NCBI GenBank assembly: GCA_965214015.1
Contig: CBDCAS010000022.1
Coordinates: forward strand, 248,001-312,000
Length of the DNA stretch: 64,000 nt
Direction of reading: 5' to 3'
DNA from: CBDCAS01 sp965214015
GTDB lineage: Bacteria > Pseudomonadota > Gammaproteobacteria > Coxiellales > Coxiellaceae
Shown here: piece by piece, positions 36,421 to 44,977 of the stretch
Layout: every line of letters starts with the position of its first letter
How positions within the stretch are numbered: the stretch's first letter is position 1
Program-made: the position numbers and the translations under genes
Notes under the pieces: model-generated
What the model saw: the letters and a program-made list of their open reading frames with translations, nothing else
Databases searched by the model: none
Told to the model about the DNA's origin: nothing

Positions 36421-37944
36421 ATGGCGAAAAAACATAAATTATCAATCTATTTGCTTAAAGAAGAACTAAGCCCAGAAGATTGCTTAACAGAAGATACGGA
36501 AGTTTCCAATTTTGATAAGGTTAATAATTGGAAAATTATTATTAAAACAAAGCCTAAATATGAACCAGAATGGTCAAGTTATTTGGGCTTGAATATCAAA
36601 CTAGTAAATGCAAGTGCTATTCTGTTTATTCTTTTTGATAAACGTTGGTTTGCTATAACATTTAATTATGCTCATTACCTGCTTGATAAAAGTAAATTAA
36701 TTACGGATTTTGGATTAATTACAGCTCTAAATATGCTTGATCCAAATAAAATAAAAAGTTCAGATGTTTTTGCTCCCTCCGATCACTCAAAGCAAAGAAG
36801 AACTCAGACGACACAATACTCTAATTTATATGGCCATGGTATGGATAGTTGTTCTAATATTCTAAAAAATATAACAGGGAGAGTGCAAGATGAATATGAA
36901 AAATTATCTAAGAGTATTAGCGCAACACATAATAGTATAAAAATTAATACTACCTATCCAGTAGAACATTTAAATAATCTTTGTAAAGATTTATTTGATA
37001 TTTACTCTAAAAAAGATTACTGCAATAATTTTCCTGAAATATTTAATATTCAAGAGATCAAGGACATTTGTTTAATTAATAAATTAAATGCTAAGCTGTT
37101 AAATTCTGTTAATAATAGAGAAGGTATATTTTATTTAGAAATACCTGAGTTAATTGATTTTCATCAAATTGATCATTATCAAATTAATGTTAAAGATCAT
37201 AAGCAACATAATTATGAAGAGATTTCTATATCAAATTTCTTTGAATCAATACAAGATAAAGTTAAAATTACAGTTGAAAATTTAAAAAAATGGCAGCTAT
37301 TTATAATTGATCAAAGTGATAGAAAAATAAAATCTTTTTCAATTTTTGATTGCTTTGTATTCGATTGTGATATTGACAATGTTGAATTTCATTTATCACA
37401 TGGAAAATGGTACTCTTTAAGTCATGATTTTTCTGAAGAACTTCAAAAAATAAATGAAAATAGGAAAGAAAAAATTAATGGTGAAAAAATTCCAAACTTT
37501 AAATTTAATAATGAAGGTGAATATAATCAAGTGCTTGCTGATCATTTATCGGCACATTGCCTAGATAAACAATGTATTCCTATGGGAGGATACGATAAGA
37601 TTGAGCCTTGTGATGTTTTATGTATTTCTCAAGACGATAAAAATATTTTTATCCATGTAAAAATTAAACATGGTGGATCATCAGGTTTAAGTCATTTATT
37701 TGAACAAGGCGATGTTTCTCTTATCCTGCTCAATAAAAAAGATCAAAAATTTATTAATGGCATCCGTAAAAAAGTTTCTAATTTTAATAGTGAAAACGTT
37801 AAAATTATCCATTATCTTATTATAGGTGATCCATTAAAAAAATTACCTCTATTCGCTAGAATTTGTCTTTTTAAATATATAAAAAGTATTGAATCAAGAG
37901 GTGCAACTGTTTATTGGTCTATTGTTCCAAACCTAAGTAAATGA
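36421..37944 (+). CDS. DUF6119 / TIGR04141 family sporadically distributed protein
   Basis: 507 residues from ATG 36421 (MAKKHKLSIYLLKE); the frame opens 21 bases earlier with a TTG. It matches the TIGR04141 family in the N-terminal KLSIYLLK, the GHGMDSCSNILKNITGRV segment (about 142) and the C-terminal HVKIKHGGSSGLSHLFEQG (about 420). These proteins are patchily distributed, mostly in mobile and defence islands, and their biochemistry is unknown. The C-terminal EPCDVL...NIFIHVKIK resembles a PD-(D/E)xK nuclease core, which is my inference. It sits directly after a broken type I restriction locus, and codon use is more AT-rich than the core genes. Confidence 0.75.
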   Translation: MAKKHKLSIYLLKEELSPEDCLTEDTEVSNFDKVNNWKIIIKTKPKYEPEWSSYLGLNIKLVNASAILFILFDKRWFAITFNYAHYLLDKSKLITDFGLITALNMLDPNKIKSSDVFAPSDHSKQRRTQTTQYSNLYGHGMDSCSNILKNITGRVQDEYEKLSKSISATHNSIKINTTYPVEHLNNLCKDLFDIYSKKDYCNNFPEIFNIQEIKDICLINKLNAKLLNSVNNREGIFYLEIPELIDFHQIDHYQINVKDHKQHNYEEISISNFFESIQDKVKITVENLKKWQLFIIDQSDRKIKSFSIFDCFVFDCDIDNVEFHLSHGKWYSLSHDFSEELQKINENRKEKINGEKIPNFKFNNEGEYNQVLADHLSAHCLDKQCIPMGGYDKIEPCDVLCISQDDKNIFIHVKIKHGGSSGLSHLFEQGDVSLILLNKKDQKFINGIRKKVSNFNSENVKIIHYLIIGDPLKKLPLFARICLFKYIKSIESRGATVYWSIVPNLSK

Positions 37945-37955
37945 GGAGTGCCTTA

Positions 37956-38093
37956 ATGCAAACATTTAACTTTAATGAAGAATATCTATCACAAATTTCT
38001 AATTTAATTATAATTGACCAATATCTGAGTGCAATCTACAATATTCAACCAACCCATAAAAGTTATAACTTATTGATTTTGGTAGAAAATTAG
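37956..38093 (+). CDS. Small protein, 45 residues, after the DUF6119 gene
   Basis: ATG 37956 follows the DUF6119 stop by 11 bases and is preceded by GAGGAG at good distance. The frame ends with TAG at 38091-38093. The product (begins MQTFNFNEEYLSQISNLIII) has a hydrophobic middle but no clear membrane segment. It could be an intact small partner or the first part of a larger truncated gene. No family is recognised. Confidence 0.4.
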   Translation: MQTFNFNEEYLSQISNLIIIDQYLSAIYNIQPTHKSYNLLILVEN

Positions 38094-38246
38094 TGAAAAC
38101 TCAAAATTTAAACCCTTGTCACTGTGAATGCCCGCCTTATGATGCAAAAACACGCAGTGATAGAATAGGTAATTTACCGATTTTAAATAATTAATTTTTC
38201 AAATGACAACATATTTCACAAAATACCGCATGTCATGTAAGCGGTG

Positions 38247-38263
38247 AAAGGCGTAACGCCTTT
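38247..38263. repeat. Short perfect inverted repeat
   Basis: AAAGGCG-TAA-CGCCTTT, a seven-base stem, in the non-coding stretch upstream of the integrase. Confidence 0.6.
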
Positions 38264-38652
38264 GGCAATGAAGGCGATTATATTCGGATTGTCTGTTTAC
38301 TGAAATTGTCATTTTCGGCAATATTTTTTTAAATATACGCTAAGTTCAGTGATAGCAATATCATTGGCTTTGTTTACCCTACCAAATATTAACTAACCAC
38401 TATAAGTTAATGGTTATTATACTTTAAACGATTTCACTGCTATCTGAGCAATGCGCACATCAGATAACTTTAACTATTCTTATTAACTTCGATATATCGA
38501 GTTAATGAAATTTTACTGTGAGCTATAAAGTTTACATCGTTTGATGCAACCAACTGGAAACAGATTAATAGTCTGGGTTTTACACCGAGATTATGAATAG
38601 GCTTACGGCCTTGGTTGTTAGGTTACGCCAAAGCAAGTTCTACTTGTCCGTT

Positions 38653-38672
38653 GATAAGCCTATCGGCTTATC
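38653..38672. repeat. Perfect 8-bp hairpin
   Basis: GATAAGCC-TATC-GGCTTATC. Part of a cluster of inverted repeats upstream of the integrase, followed at once by a smaller GTGG/CCAC hairpin. Confidence 0.6.
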
Positions 38673-38744
38673 GCGTGGTGTACCACCACTAAACAAGCAC
38701 AAAAACGATAGTACAGTTCAAATTTTCAAAACAGCAAGCGCTTA

Positions 38745-38779
38745 GCGTCACGTTATGACAGAAATGTCTAACGTGACGC
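38745..38779. repeat. Long hairpin with GAAA tetraloop before the integrase
   Basis: GCGTCACGTTA (38745-38755) pairs perfectly with TAACGTGACGC (38769-38779). Inside it, past one unpaired T, GACA pairs with TGTC around a GAAA loop. Total stem 15 bp. It is about 80 bases upstream of the integrase and could be a terminator, a recombination site or an RNA element. Confidence 0.6.
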
Positions 38780-38858
38780 GCAGAGCGCGTTATATAATAA
38801 ATATTATGAATCAATAAGATAAACCACTTTTAAAGGACAAAATAACCATTACCATTCC

Positions 38859-39776
38859 GTGACAGTTTACAAAACGACTTATTTATCGAGGTATAGTGTG
38901 AGTAAAAAACATCAAATGATTAGCTCAGTCATTACAACAATTAAAAATAACAAGGACGGCTCATATAGAACGCAGGACGATCGTCGGCATGCATTAATAA
39001 AAATTGCGAAAGATGTGCATGAGCTTGGATACAAGCTTGACCATATTCGTTATATGAAACCCAAGCATATTCATGCTTTGGTGAAGTGCTGGAAATCTCA
39101 TGGTGACAATCCAGGCAGCATGAAAAATCGCATGAGTCATTTACGATGGCTGATGTGCAAATTTGATGGAAAAATTCACATGGTACCCAGCAATGATGAG
39201 CTAGATATTCCTAGACGAATCTATATCAGTAATCAGAATAAATCTGTACAGCTAACATCGGTAGATTTTGAGCGAATTAAAGATCCTATGATGTGCCATA
39301 GTTTGAAAGGTCAAACGTTGTTTGGGCTACGTATGGAAGAGAGTATTAAACTGGAACCTTTCATCGCAGATACTGGAGAGTTTCTGTATGTACAAAAGAC
39401 GAAAGGGAATCGTGAACGGATGATCCCGATTTTAACTACCAAGCAGCGAGAATGGCTTGAAGCAGCAAAGCAGTTAGCTCAGCATAACAGCCATTCCCTC
39501 ATCCCAGCGGATACCCACTATAAGACCTATCGCAGTCGTTTTGATAAGGCTTGTAAGCGGGCGGGTATTAACAGTCGACATGGTTTGCGGCACTGCTATG
39601 CGCAGTGCCGCTATAAAGAATTGACGGGTTGGGAACCACCGGTAAAAGGTGGCCCTAAATTGGCTGATATGAATTCAGATCAAAAGTACTTGGATCGCGC
39701 TGCACGATTACAAGTGAGTCTGGAGTTGGGGCATAGTCGTCGGAATATACTAAGTGTCTATATTGGCACGACATAA
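38859..39776 (+). CDS. Tyrosine recombinase / site-specific integrase
   Basis: 305 residues of the integrase type found in plasmids and integrative elements (Integrase_1-like with its own SAM-like N-domain). The catalytic set is visible: Arg in LFGLRMEES (about 153), HGLRH (about 239-243), His in LGHSRRN and Tyr in SVYIG at the C-terminus. The likely start is a GTG (VTVYKTTYLSRYSV); a second GTG lies 15 codons on. An excisionase-like gene follows 95 bases downstream. It is probably the integrase of the tRNA-Lys island, although it sits at the end far from the tRNA. Confidence 0.85.
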   Translation: MTVYKTTYLSRYSVSKKHQMISSVITTIKNNKDGSYRTQDDRRHALIKIAKDVHELGYKLDHIRYMKPKHIHALVKCWKSHGDNPGSMKNRMSHLRWLMCKFDGKIHMVPSNDELDIPRRIYISNQNKSVQLTSVDFERIKDPMMCHSLKGQTLFGLRMEESIKLEPFIADTGEFLYVQKTKGNRERMIPILTTKQREWLEAAKQLAQHNSHSLIPADTHYKTYRSRFDKACKRAGINSRHGLRHCYAQCRYKELTGWEPPVKGGPKLADMNSDQKYLDRAARLQVSLELGHSRRNILSVYIGTT

Positions 39777-39871
39777 ATATGTCTTAACATTGACCTAAAA
39801 TATTAATATGATACAATATTGACCATTAACAGTAAGGACAACGATGCTTACTGATTGTAAGGTGCGAAGCT

Positions 39872-40084
39872 ATGAGCCATGAAAATAATATACAACAGTT
39901 TGATTTATTAACACAAAAAGAAGCAGCGACTATGATTCGCATGTCTGAAGCTTGGTTTGAGCGGCAACGCTGGGAGCACAAAGGGATACCTTATATTAAA
40001 ATAGGGGGTCGTGTGTTTTATGAGAAAGAAGATCTAGTTAAGTGGGTTAAAAAGCAGAAAAGTAAGCCTAATACTAAAAGTTGA
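39872..40084 (+). CDS. Excisionase-like helix-turn-helix protein
   Basis: 70 residues with a MerR/AlpA-type winged helix: LLTQKEAATMIRMSEAWFER (about 11-30), then GIPYIKIGGRVFYEKEDLVKWV. This is the DNA-binding excisionase fold that directs recombination toward excision or regulates the integrase. Its place right after the integrase supports that role. The basic tail QKSKPNTKS is typical. Confidence 0.75.
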   Translation: MSHENNIQQFDLLTQKEAATMIRMSEAWFERQRWEHKGIPYIKIGGRVFYEKEDLVKWVKKQKSKPNTKS

Positions 40085-40408
40085 AACTGTTACAATGGTT
40101 GGTGCGTGTAAAGAGGGCATTGCTAAAATTCAGTAAGAGAGATGTATAGTCTCTAATTGGGTTAAAATACCTATTTTCTAAATGCTTAAAGATTAAGCTT
40201 TTTTCAATTTTAGCTGAGAATCAAGCCTACTACCTTTAGATAGTAGTGTAGAGCGTTTGGATCAATAGAGTTGTTGTATTCACTAATTGTTGATTGAGTT
40301 AATATGAACATTGTAGTAGCTAATGAGTGAAATAATAGAGCAAAATATATTCAAAAAAACAATCTTCACCTTTGGTATTGGATGTATAGTTCAAAGAGGT
40401 AAATTTTG
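40085..40408. other. Intergenic region at the right edge of the mobile island
   Basis: About 320 AT-rich bases without a convincing gene. It should contain the right boundary of the tRNA-Lys island. No copy of the tRNA-Lys 3' end was found here. No strong promoter or hairpin was seen. Confidence 0.4.
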
Positions 40409-41134
40409 ATGAATAGAAGTTCTGAAAAAAAAGTTGCAGTCATCACTGGTGCTAGTGGAGGTATTGGTGAAGGAGTGGCACGTTATTTTCTTGAAAAAAA
40501 TTATAAAACAATTTTGATTGGAAGGAATGTTAATCGAATAGAAAGTTTGAGCACAGAGTTTTCTGGAGAGAATGTGACAATATTGAGTTGTGATCTTAGA
40601 AATCATGAGGAAATAGTAAAAAATATAAATATAACTCTCGATGCGCAAGCTAGAGTTGATGTATTAGTTAACAGTGCAGGATATGTAAAGCGTGGTACTT
40701 CCGATCTTTCACATGAAGAATTTGTGAAAATGCTAGAAACTAATTTGGTTGGGTTATTTGATATCACTAATGCAGTTATTCCTATCATGAAGAAGCAGTC
40801 CGCTGGAAGAATTATTAATATATCTTCTTATTCAGGTGTTGTAGCAAGAGATTGTTTAGGTGGGTATGCGGCCTCTAAATTTGGCTTAATGGGTTTGAAT
40901 GAATCTCTGCATAAAGAGTTAGCACCTTACGGTATTTATGTCACTGCTATTTGTCCTAACTTAGTAGATACAGAAATGACCAGGGATGTAACTTCAATTG
41001 AGCGAAGTGAGTTTATTCAAGTAGATGATATTGTGAAAACAATTAATTATCTTATGAATCTCACGCCTAGCGTTATGGTAAAAGAGTTAGTTCTTAGATG
41101 TCGTGCGAAGTTGCTTAAAACAGTAGATGGGTAA
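40409..41134 (+). CDS. Short-chain dehydrogenase/reductase
   Basis: NAD(P)-dependent oxidoreductase of 241 residues. The Rossmann motif TGASGGIGEG is near residue 15, NSAG near 90, the catalytic Ser in NISSYSG near 140, and YAASK near 152. AGAGG stands before ATG 40409. The substrate is unknown; the FabG-like architecture suits ketone or hydroxyl chemistry. As the first gene of the biosynthetic region it may tailor the NRPS/PKS product, but about 4.5 kb and an opposite strand separate it from the large synthetase. Confidence 0.85.
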   Translation: MNRSSEKKVAVITGASGGIGEGVARYFLEKNYKTILIGRNVNRIESLSTEFSGENVTILSCDLRNHEEIVKNINITLDAQARVDVLVNSAGYVKRGTSDLSHEEFVKMLETNLVGLFDITNAVIPIMKKQSAGRIINISSYSGVVARDCLGGYAASKFGLMGLNESLHKELAPYGIYVTAICPNLVDTEMTRDVTSIERSEFIQVDDIVKTINYLMNLTPSVMVKELVLRCRAKLLKTVDG

Positions 41135-41628
41135 ATATTTAGATATGAATAAACTTCATAAATTATTTTCTGGAATTATCGATTTTACTATTTTTTTATT
41201 CTTTATCTTAAGCTTTATACTTCTAATATAGAGTGACTGACTGCATAGGAAAATCAATTTATTCAATCAATAGAATAGAAAATGATGACAGCTGATTAAG
41301 CTACTGAAAAATTTATTAACTTGAGGCAGCTTATGCAAAAAATAAAGATTTAATGAGTCATTTATCCATGAATAAATGTAACTCTTTATTTAAGAAAACT
41401 GTATCTAGTTATGATCTTATTTTAGTTTGATAGTCCTCTTATTGGGTTCAAACCCCCATTTTCCAGATGGTTTAAACACGTAAGACATGCGAAGCATGAC
41501 ATTGCAAACTTTAGTGCGCTAGCATATCCGGCTTACAGCCAAGATTTCCAACCCACCAACTTTTAGTTGGTGGTAGTTGAGTTAAGAGGATATTTTAGCT
41601 CCCTCTTAATTTTAGTTATAATGAGCAT
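41135..41628. other. Intergenic region with hairpins; possible insertion-sequence end
   Basis: About 490 bases with no clear gene. Two perfect hairpins are present: CATGC-GAA-GCATG at 41486-41498 and CCACCAAC-TTTTA-GTTGGTGG at 41553-41573. The second is of the type found at the subterminal ends of IS200/IS605-family elements. No transposase remains. A T-arm-like GGGTTCAAACCC at 41444-41455 is not part of a cloverleaf. Confidence 0.45.
41553..41573. repeat. Perfect 8-bp hairpin, IS200/IS605-end-like
   Basis: CCACCAAC and GTTGGTGG flank a TTTTA loop. Subterminal hairpins of this sort are recognised by TnpA of IS200/IS605 elements. The assignment rests on resemblance only. Confidence 0.4.
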
Positions 41629-41934
41629 TTGAAAAAGCATCATGAAAAATTAAGTCCTAATACAGCATCTAGAAATTTGAAAGTCTCTCTTAAGGAAGAA
41701 ATCAAGGATTTGGGTTTTTCTTTAAATAAAGAAAGCTATTATTATGTCCCAAGTATTTTGCCATGTTATAAAAAGAAATATTATGAATATATGATAGAAA
41801 CAAGTAAAATAATCGGTTGTGAGAAAAAAGTTTTGGATGATATTAACAATTGGTATGAGTTAACAAATGCTTTTGAACAGATAGGATTGTTCATAAATTA
41901 CCACATAAGATCAGATGGAAAAAATAGATGTTAG
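41629..41934 (+). CDS. Hypothetical protein, about 100 residues, start uncertain
   Basis: The frame runs from a stop near 41593 to the TAG that overlaps the next gene. The only start codon near the front is TTG 41629 and no good ribosome-binding site precedes it, so the N-terminus may be lost. The protein is basic and helical, rich in Lys and Tyr (SYYYVPSILPCYKKKYYEY). Not recognised. It overlaps the following hydrolase gene by seven bases, which suggests an operon. A truncated gene after an insertion-sequence event is equally possible. Confidence 0.45.
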   Translation: MKKHHEKLSPNTASRNLKVSLKEEIKDLGFSLNKESYYYVPSILPCYKKKYYEYMIETSKIIGCEKKVLDDINNWYELTNAFEQIGLFINYHIRSDGKNRC

Positions 41935-42695
41935 ATGAACTGCAGTGGATAGTTGTGCCTGGAGGCCCAGGATTGTCAAATAGCTATTTAAGGTATGCTT
42001 TGGAAAAGATACCTATAGCGTGTAAGTTACATTTTTATGACGTGTATGGTTCTCCTGAATCTGATAATAAAAATCCTAGCCTTAATGAAATGACTGATCA
42101 GATTGATCTTGTAGCTAATAAAAATAATCTAAGTGAATATGGTTTAATCACACACTCCTTTGGTAATTACCTTGTTATGAGAGCATTTCAAAAATCTAAA
42201 GGAAGTATTAAAGCAATTATTATGTTAAATCCTATTCCTTATGAATTTCATGCCTGGAAAGAAGCTTTATCTGGTATTATAAAAAGAGTTCCAGAAACTA
42301 TTTTTAAGGAGATGATATCTTTATCAAGCTCTGATAAGCCTGATGCTGGAGTTAAGCTATTTCGTTTGATATTCCGTTACTATGTAGCAAATAGAGATTC
42401 AGATTTGCCAGTAGAAGTTCCTTTTGATAGTAATGTATGTAACACTATTGCGGGAAAAGTACCTAAATATAATGATAAAGAGTTAGTTTCTTCAGCCTCT
42501 ATTCCAATAGTAAGGATTGTTGGAGGTTCAGATCTTTTTTTTGATGATCATAAAATTTTGCTAGAAAGAACAATTATCTTACCTAAAGTAGGACATTATC
42601 CGTTTTTTGGGGATCCAGACAGTTTTTACAAAGCTATAAGAAATGCAGGAGAATTGTTATGTCAGCAGATGGCAAAAATGACAAAAAAGTGCTGA
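41928..42695 (+). CDS. Alpha/beta hydrolase
   Basis: 255 residues with the fold's early VVPGGPGLSNSYL oxyanion region (about 8-20), a nucleophile-elbow serine in ITHSFGNYLV (about 78), an acid in GGSDLFFDDH near 205 and the histidine in VGHYPFFGDP near 225. The elbow lacks the first Gly of GxSxG (H-S-F-G-N), which is tolerated. The substrate is unknown. It could be a thioesterase or peptidase-like tailoring enzyme of the biosynthetic region, or an unrelated hydrolase. Confidence 0.75.
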   Translation: MLDELQWIVVPGGPGLSNSYLRYALEKIPIACKLHFYDVYGSPESDNKNPSLNEMTDQIDLVANKNNLSEYGLITHSFGNYLVMRAFQKSKGSIKAIIMLNPIPYEFHAWKEALSGIIKRVPETIFKEMISLSSSDKPDAGVKLFRLIFRYYVANRDSDLPVEVPFDSNVCNTIAGKVPKYNDKELVSSASIPIVRIVGGSDLFFDDHKILLERTIILPKVGHYPFFGDPDSFYKAIRNAGELLCQQMAKMTKKC

Positions 42696-42880
42696 TAAGA
42701 TTGCGTGATATTCGTAGATCCAAAGGTATGTCGCTTAATGCGTTGGCTGATGAGGTTATGGAAGTCATAGCCTTGATTGAAAATTTTGTTATTATTGATA
42801 ACTCAGTGGAGGTAGATATGGAAAGTAAAGCAAGGTCTGACATCAAAAGGGAGTTAAAAGTTCTAACTGATGGTAGCTAA
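42659..42880 (+). CDS. Small XRE-like protein, possibly truncated
   Basis: 73 residues beginning in the tail of the hydrolase gene (37-base overlap). Residues 12-32, IRLRDIRRSKGMSLNALADE, resemble the first two helices of an XRE helix-turn-helix. The recognition helix is not visible and the rest (IDNSVEVDMESKARSDIKRE) looks unrelated, so an internal deletion is likely. It converges on the methyltransferase gene, sharing 18 bases. Confidence 0.4.
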   Translation: MSADGKNDKKVLIRLRDIRRSKGMSLNALADEVMEVIALIENFVIIDNSVEVDMESKARSDIKRELKVLTDGS

Positions 42881-43981
42881 AATTAATGCAGCATCACTGT
42901 GATGATTGTTAAAAAATACGGCGTGTGTTTTTTTATATCCAGTTAATTGCAATACAGTTTGCCAAGTATCAGCTGATATAAGTGGTGTAAATTTTCTCCA
43001 GTTATCATTAAACAACCACCATCCATGAGTTATACCCATGATTAAATTGTTCCAGCGACCGGTTGATGTAGTTTCTAAAAGACATAAGGTACCATTTTTT
43101 GATAATAACGTTTGTAGATTTTTAAGCGTTAATTCTAGATTTGGTGTGGCATGCACGATGTCTTGCCCAATGATTATATCATATGAATTTGGAACTAAAT
43201 TTTGCCCTAATGGCTCTCTTGTTACATCAAATTTGAAGCAATATAAATTACTAATTTGTTTTTTACTTCCATAACGTTTCATGTCGATTACGAATCGCTT
43301 TGATAAGTCTGTGAAATGATATTTAAGGTTATGTGTAGGTTTGATATAGTCAAACAGTTGACGAGTAAAAAGACCACGTCCACCACCTATCTCAAGAATT
43401 CGTAGAGGTATAGTATTGTTGATTTTTAATGTAGATTGTATGGCAATGTCTTGAATTATCGGCATTTCTGAGTATGTATCTGTGTCTTGAGAGTAGAGTT
43501 TATCAAGAAAATTTGTATTGCCTGCGGGGAATAAAATACTAATAGATGGTACTGTTTCTGATAATGCTACTGGGTAATGATTGACACAGTGCTGGAGAAG
43601 TTCAAGTGTACCTTGGAACATCGGATAACTATTTTTCAAAGTTGCTATATCAATTGGTATTTTCTGGTTTGATTTGAATGTTAGAGAATTACTTTCAATC
43701 TTTATTAGGCCATCATCATTAAGAATTTTCAACATATACCTATAAAATTTGGTAAAATTGTTAGTAATGTTTAATTTGTTTTTTAATGTATCAATGTTTA
43801 TCTGTCGACTACAACCAGAAGAGAGCAGATAATTATAAACATAAGCAGCGCATAGCTGATTACACTTTTGAAAAAAATCGGGAAATTGTTTATCTAAATC
43901 AGGAACATTGCGATAAGTTGTTAAGTGAATATTTTCGGCGATATCCATGAAATAATGAAAGTTATTAGTTTCAGTACGCAT
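42863..43981 (-). CDS. SAM-dependent methyltransferase, polyketide C-methyltransferase type
   Basis: 372 residues. An N-terminal helical domain (about 1-190) precedes a class I methyltransferase with LEIGGGRGLFTRQL (about 205), YHFTDLSKRF (about 226), FDVTREPLGQ, GQDIVHATPNLE (about 278) and ITHGWWLF (about 322). The FTD.S, HAT and GWW features are those of methyltransferase domains embedded in polyketide synthases, so this is probably a free-standing version acting on a carrier-bound intermediate. It lies 9 bases downstream of the iminopeptidase-like gene in a minus-strand run that begins with the synthetase. Confidence 0.8.
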   Translation of the reverse strand: MRTETNNFHYFMDIAENIHLTTYRNVPDLDKQFPDFFQKCNQLCAAYVYNYLLSSGCSRQINIDTLKNKLNITNNFTKFYRYMLKILNDDGLIKIESNSLTFKSNQKIPIDIATLKNSYPMFQGTLELLQHCVNHYPVALSETVPSISILFPAGNTNFLDKLYSQDTDTYSEMPIIQDIAIQSTLKINNTIPLRILEIGGGRGLFTRQLFDYIKPTHNLKYHFTDLSKRFVIDMKRYGSKKQISNLYCFKFDVTREPLGQNLVPNSYDIIIGQDIVHATPNLELTLKNLQTLLSKNGTLCLLETTSTGRWNNLIMGITHGWWLFNDNWRKFTPLISADTWQTVLQLTGYKKTHAVFFNNHHSDAALILATIS

Positions 43982-43990
43982 TAAATTTCT

Positions 43991-44965
43991 CTATAATTTG
44001 CTAGTTAACCTCATAACATCTTGGTGTTTGGGTCCTGGTAAACTATCTAAGTAGGCATTGATAGTATCGGTGACGGCAGCTTCACAATCTCTGTATACCG
44101 GACTACCAGCACCTTTAAATAATTTATAAGTAAGTCTGTTACTTGGTATTGCACTTGCTGTTCGCTTAGCACTCGCAAGAGTATGAACGGGGTTTTGATC
44201 ACCTGCCAAAACCAATATAGGACATTCTACATTAAGTAGATATGGCAAGAAGTTAAAGTAATTTAGCTCACGATTATTAAAAATGTAAGCAACTTCAGGA
44301 TTGGTGACACAATTGGTGATCATTTCTGGTTCATAAGGCTTGGTTGCACAATATGGGATACAGGTTCTAACATACTCAGCATAGGTCTTAGCATTTGTAT
44401 TAGAGAACATTTTTTTAGCAACAGAGCATACTTCAGTTACCCTAGTTTCATCATAGCCTTTGTCTCTGACCTTCTGTGCGAAGTGTTCTAATACTTCATC
44501 TAAATTAAATTGAGCATCGGTATCACAAAGAATTAGCCCACCAAGTTTACTTGGATATTGTGTGGCACAGGACATTGCAACAAATCCACCAAACGAGACA
44601 CCAGCTAAGATAGGTTGTTCAATTCCAAAAGCAGTAAAAAAAGTATGAACATCTTTACCCCATTGTTCTAATGTCCAGAGAGATTCATCACCATAGTCTC
44701 TAGTACCCTCTTTTTCATAGTAACTTCGGCCAGAACCTCGATGGTCAATAAATATAACTTGCAAAGGTAAACCAGATAGATTTTTAGTACTAAATTTAGA
44801 CCAATAGGATTCATATAGTGTATGATCTACAACCCCTGGACCACCATGAAGAAATATTAAAGTGTGTTGCTTTGGATTAATTTTTTTATTTAATTCTTCT
44901 GTTGAACCATAGACTTTGTAAAATATTCTTATATCATTGGGAATTTCAAAATAATTAGTAAACAT
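43991..44965 (-). CDS. Alpha/beta hydrolase, proline iminopeptidase-like (S33)
   Basis: 324 residues. HGGPG at about 39-43 and DHRGSGRS near 75 are the S33 prolyl-aminopeptidase signature. The nucleophile is in GVSFGG (about 121). LAGDQNPVH near 250 supplies the acid. Proteins of this group in biosynthetic clusters often hydrolyse or rearrange peptide products or remove a leader residue. It sits between the VUT transporter and the methyltransferase in the synthetase operon. Confidence 0.8.
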   Translation of the reverse strand: MFTNYFEIPNDIRIFYKVYGSTEELNKKINPKQHTLIFLHGGPGVVDHTLYESYWSKFSTKNLSGLPLQVIFIDHRGSGRSYYEKEGTRDYGDESLWTLEQWGKDVHTFFTAFGIEQPILAGVSFGGFVAMSCATQYPSKLGGLILCDTDAQFNLDEVLEHFAQKVRDKGYDETRVTEVCSVAKKMFSNTNAKTYAEYVRTCIPYCATKPYEPEMITNCVTNPEVAYIFNNRELNYFNFLPYLLNVECPILVLAGDQNPVHTLASAKRTASAIPSNRLTYKLFKGAGSPVYRDCEAAVTDTINAYLDSLPGPKHQDVMRLTSKL

Positions 44966-44977
44966 AACTACTATCCT

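Larger units (their letters stand above)
38094..38858. other. Non-coding, hairpin-rich stretch upstream of the integrase
   Basis: About 765 bases with no credible gene on either strand, less AT-rich in patches than its flanks, and with at least four inverted repeats (38247-38263, TAACCA/TGGTTA near 38396-38415, 38653-38672, 38745-38779). It lies between the defence-type genes and the integrase. Attachment or transfer-origin functions, or an untranslated RNA, are possible. Nothing decides between them. Confidence 0.5.

Noticed and set aside
41444..41455. T-arm-like GGGTTCAAACCC, possible tRNA or att fragment
   Set aside because: No acceptor, anticodon or D arm can be folded around it and it matches neither tRNA gene in the window.
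42659..42880. Complete XRE regulator paired with the hydrolase as a toxin-antitoxin unit
   Set aside because: Only the first helices of the DNA-binding domain are visible, so a functional regulator or antitoxin cannot be supported.
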